Source: JBEBSD01 sp040394475 (GTDB lineage: Bacteria > Bacteroidota > Bacteroidia > Cytophagales > Spirosomataceae). From it: 22,381 bases of DNA. The notes under the pieces are model-generated. The model ran no database searches. It had not been told where the DNA came from and worked only from the letters and a program-made list of their open reading frames with translations. The stretch covers positions 1 to 22,381 of the forward strand of contig JBEBSD010000090.1 in the NCBI GenBank assembly GCA_040394475.1, given 5' to 3'. A program made the position numbers and the translations under genes. This document shows positions 21,999 through 22,381 of this stretch, in pieces (within the stretch, counting starts at the first letter, position 1; the number at the start of each line of letters is the position of its first letter).

Positions 21999-22307
21999 AT
22001 GAACCAACGGCCCAATCAATCGACTACAGGATTAAGTCCAGCCAGAGCGCTACTTCTTACGCTCTATGAGCGCAAGGACGCCAAAAGAAGAAGGTTTCTC
22101 TATCACTACTACCGGAACTTTTTTGAAGAACCCTATTCCGTAGGGTACCTGGTGGAGATCATCAACCGGGATTTAGGAAAAGCTTTGGTGACTGCTCGCG
22201 ATATTAAGTATATCAGGGCCAACGTCTACAAATGGAAGCAGGAAGGAGAAATCCTATCGACAAAATCTCAAACAGATCAGCGTGATGGACAATCAAATCC
22301 TAGTTGA
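21999..22307 (+). CDS. Small basic hypothetical protein, first of a paralogous pair
   Basis: A 102-residue protein rich in Arg, Lys and Tyr. The middle part, LTLYERKDAKRRRFLYHYY followed by EEPYSVGYLVEIINRDLG and ARDIKYIRANVYKWKQ, looks helical and could be a small DNA-binding module, the last segment having the amphipathic basic character of a recognition helix. I do not recognise the family. Its stop overlaps the start of the next gene by 23 bases, and that gene begins with a related sequence, so the two arose by tandem duplication and are translationally coupled. It lies in the element, perhaps as a regulator or replication/transfer accessory. Confidence 0.65.
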   Translation: MNQRPNQSTTGLSPARALLLTLYERKDAKRRRFLYHYYRNFFEEPYSVGYLVEIINRDLGKALVTARDIKYIRANVYKWKQEGEILSTKSQTDQRDGQSNPS

Positions 22308-22381
22308 CCTGTTTGAACGCCGTGATAAGAAACGCAGGCGTATCCTCTACCGGCTCTACCAGCAGTTGATCGAATCGGAAA
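22285..22381 (+). CDS. Partial gene, paralog of the preceding small protein
   Basis: Open from ATG 22285 to the window end, 32 codons so far. It begins MDNQILVDLFERRDKKRRR and continues ILYRLYQQLIESE. This aligns with ALLLTLYERKDAKRRRFLYHYYRNFFEEP of the upstream gene (shared pattern L-x-x-L-[YF]-E-R-[KR]-D-x-K-R-R-R-x-L-Y). It overlaps that gene by 23 bases in another frame. The C-terminal part is outside the window. Confidence 0.65.
   Translation, partial: MDNQILVDLFERRDKKRRRILYRLYQQLIESE

Overview
The window comes from the chromosome of a Bacteroidota bacterium, probably of the Chitinophaga/Sphingobacteria/Cytophaga part of the phylum. The evidence is a SusC/SusD pair under an ECF sigma/FecR switch, SusC-type STN and carboxypeptidase-regulatory-like domains, a TTG-N19-TAnnTTTG promoter before the tRNA, and A-rich rather than Shine-Dalgarno ribosome sites. 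No species can be named from the sequence alone.

Region 1 (1-1196) has no convincing gene but holds several sharp palindromes. Region 2 (1197-9064) is a sugar/sugar-acid locus in two convergent arms. The plus arm encodes an MFS anion-type symporter, an IclR regulator (ATGA overlap) and an RraA-fold protein. The minus arm, read from 9064 down to 4031, encodes a glucarate-dehydratase-like enolase-superfamily enzyme, an SDR dehydrogenase and a secreted GH2 glycosidase. The arms meet at strong hairpins (3921-4026). Similar 15-bp AT-rich palindromes precede both arms and are candidate IclR operators. The inferred logic is: periplasmic glycoside cleavage, uptake, oxidation or reduction, dehydration to a 2-keto-3-deoxy acid, and possibly aldol cleavage by the RraA-like protein.

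Region 3 (9481-17727) is a SusCD-type nutrient uptake locus: an ECF sigma factor divergent from FecR, then a SusC with an N-terminal STN signalling domain, SusD, and a lipoprotein of the endonuclease/exonuclease/phosphatase (EEP) fold, ending in a good intrinsic terminator. It contains no glycoside hydrolase, so the substrate may carry a phosphodiester. The sigma/FecR intergenic region is a large interrupted palindrome, as if two copies of the same promoter elements face away from each other.

Region 4 (17777-22381) begins with a complete tRNA-Leu(CAA) that has its own promoter, leader hairpin and terminator. An integrated element, visibly more AT-rich than the left part, appears to start just beyond it. 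A large serine recombinase gene points outward, and its reading frame runs through the tRNA terminator and the whole tRNA in antisense. Next come a small partner protein overlapping the recombinase start, a DUF6922-like/AbiEii-like toxin-antitoxin pair, a perfect 24-bp tandem duplication, an unrecognised 294-residue gene, and two overlapping small paralogous genes, the second cut by the window end. The other end of the element is not in the window.
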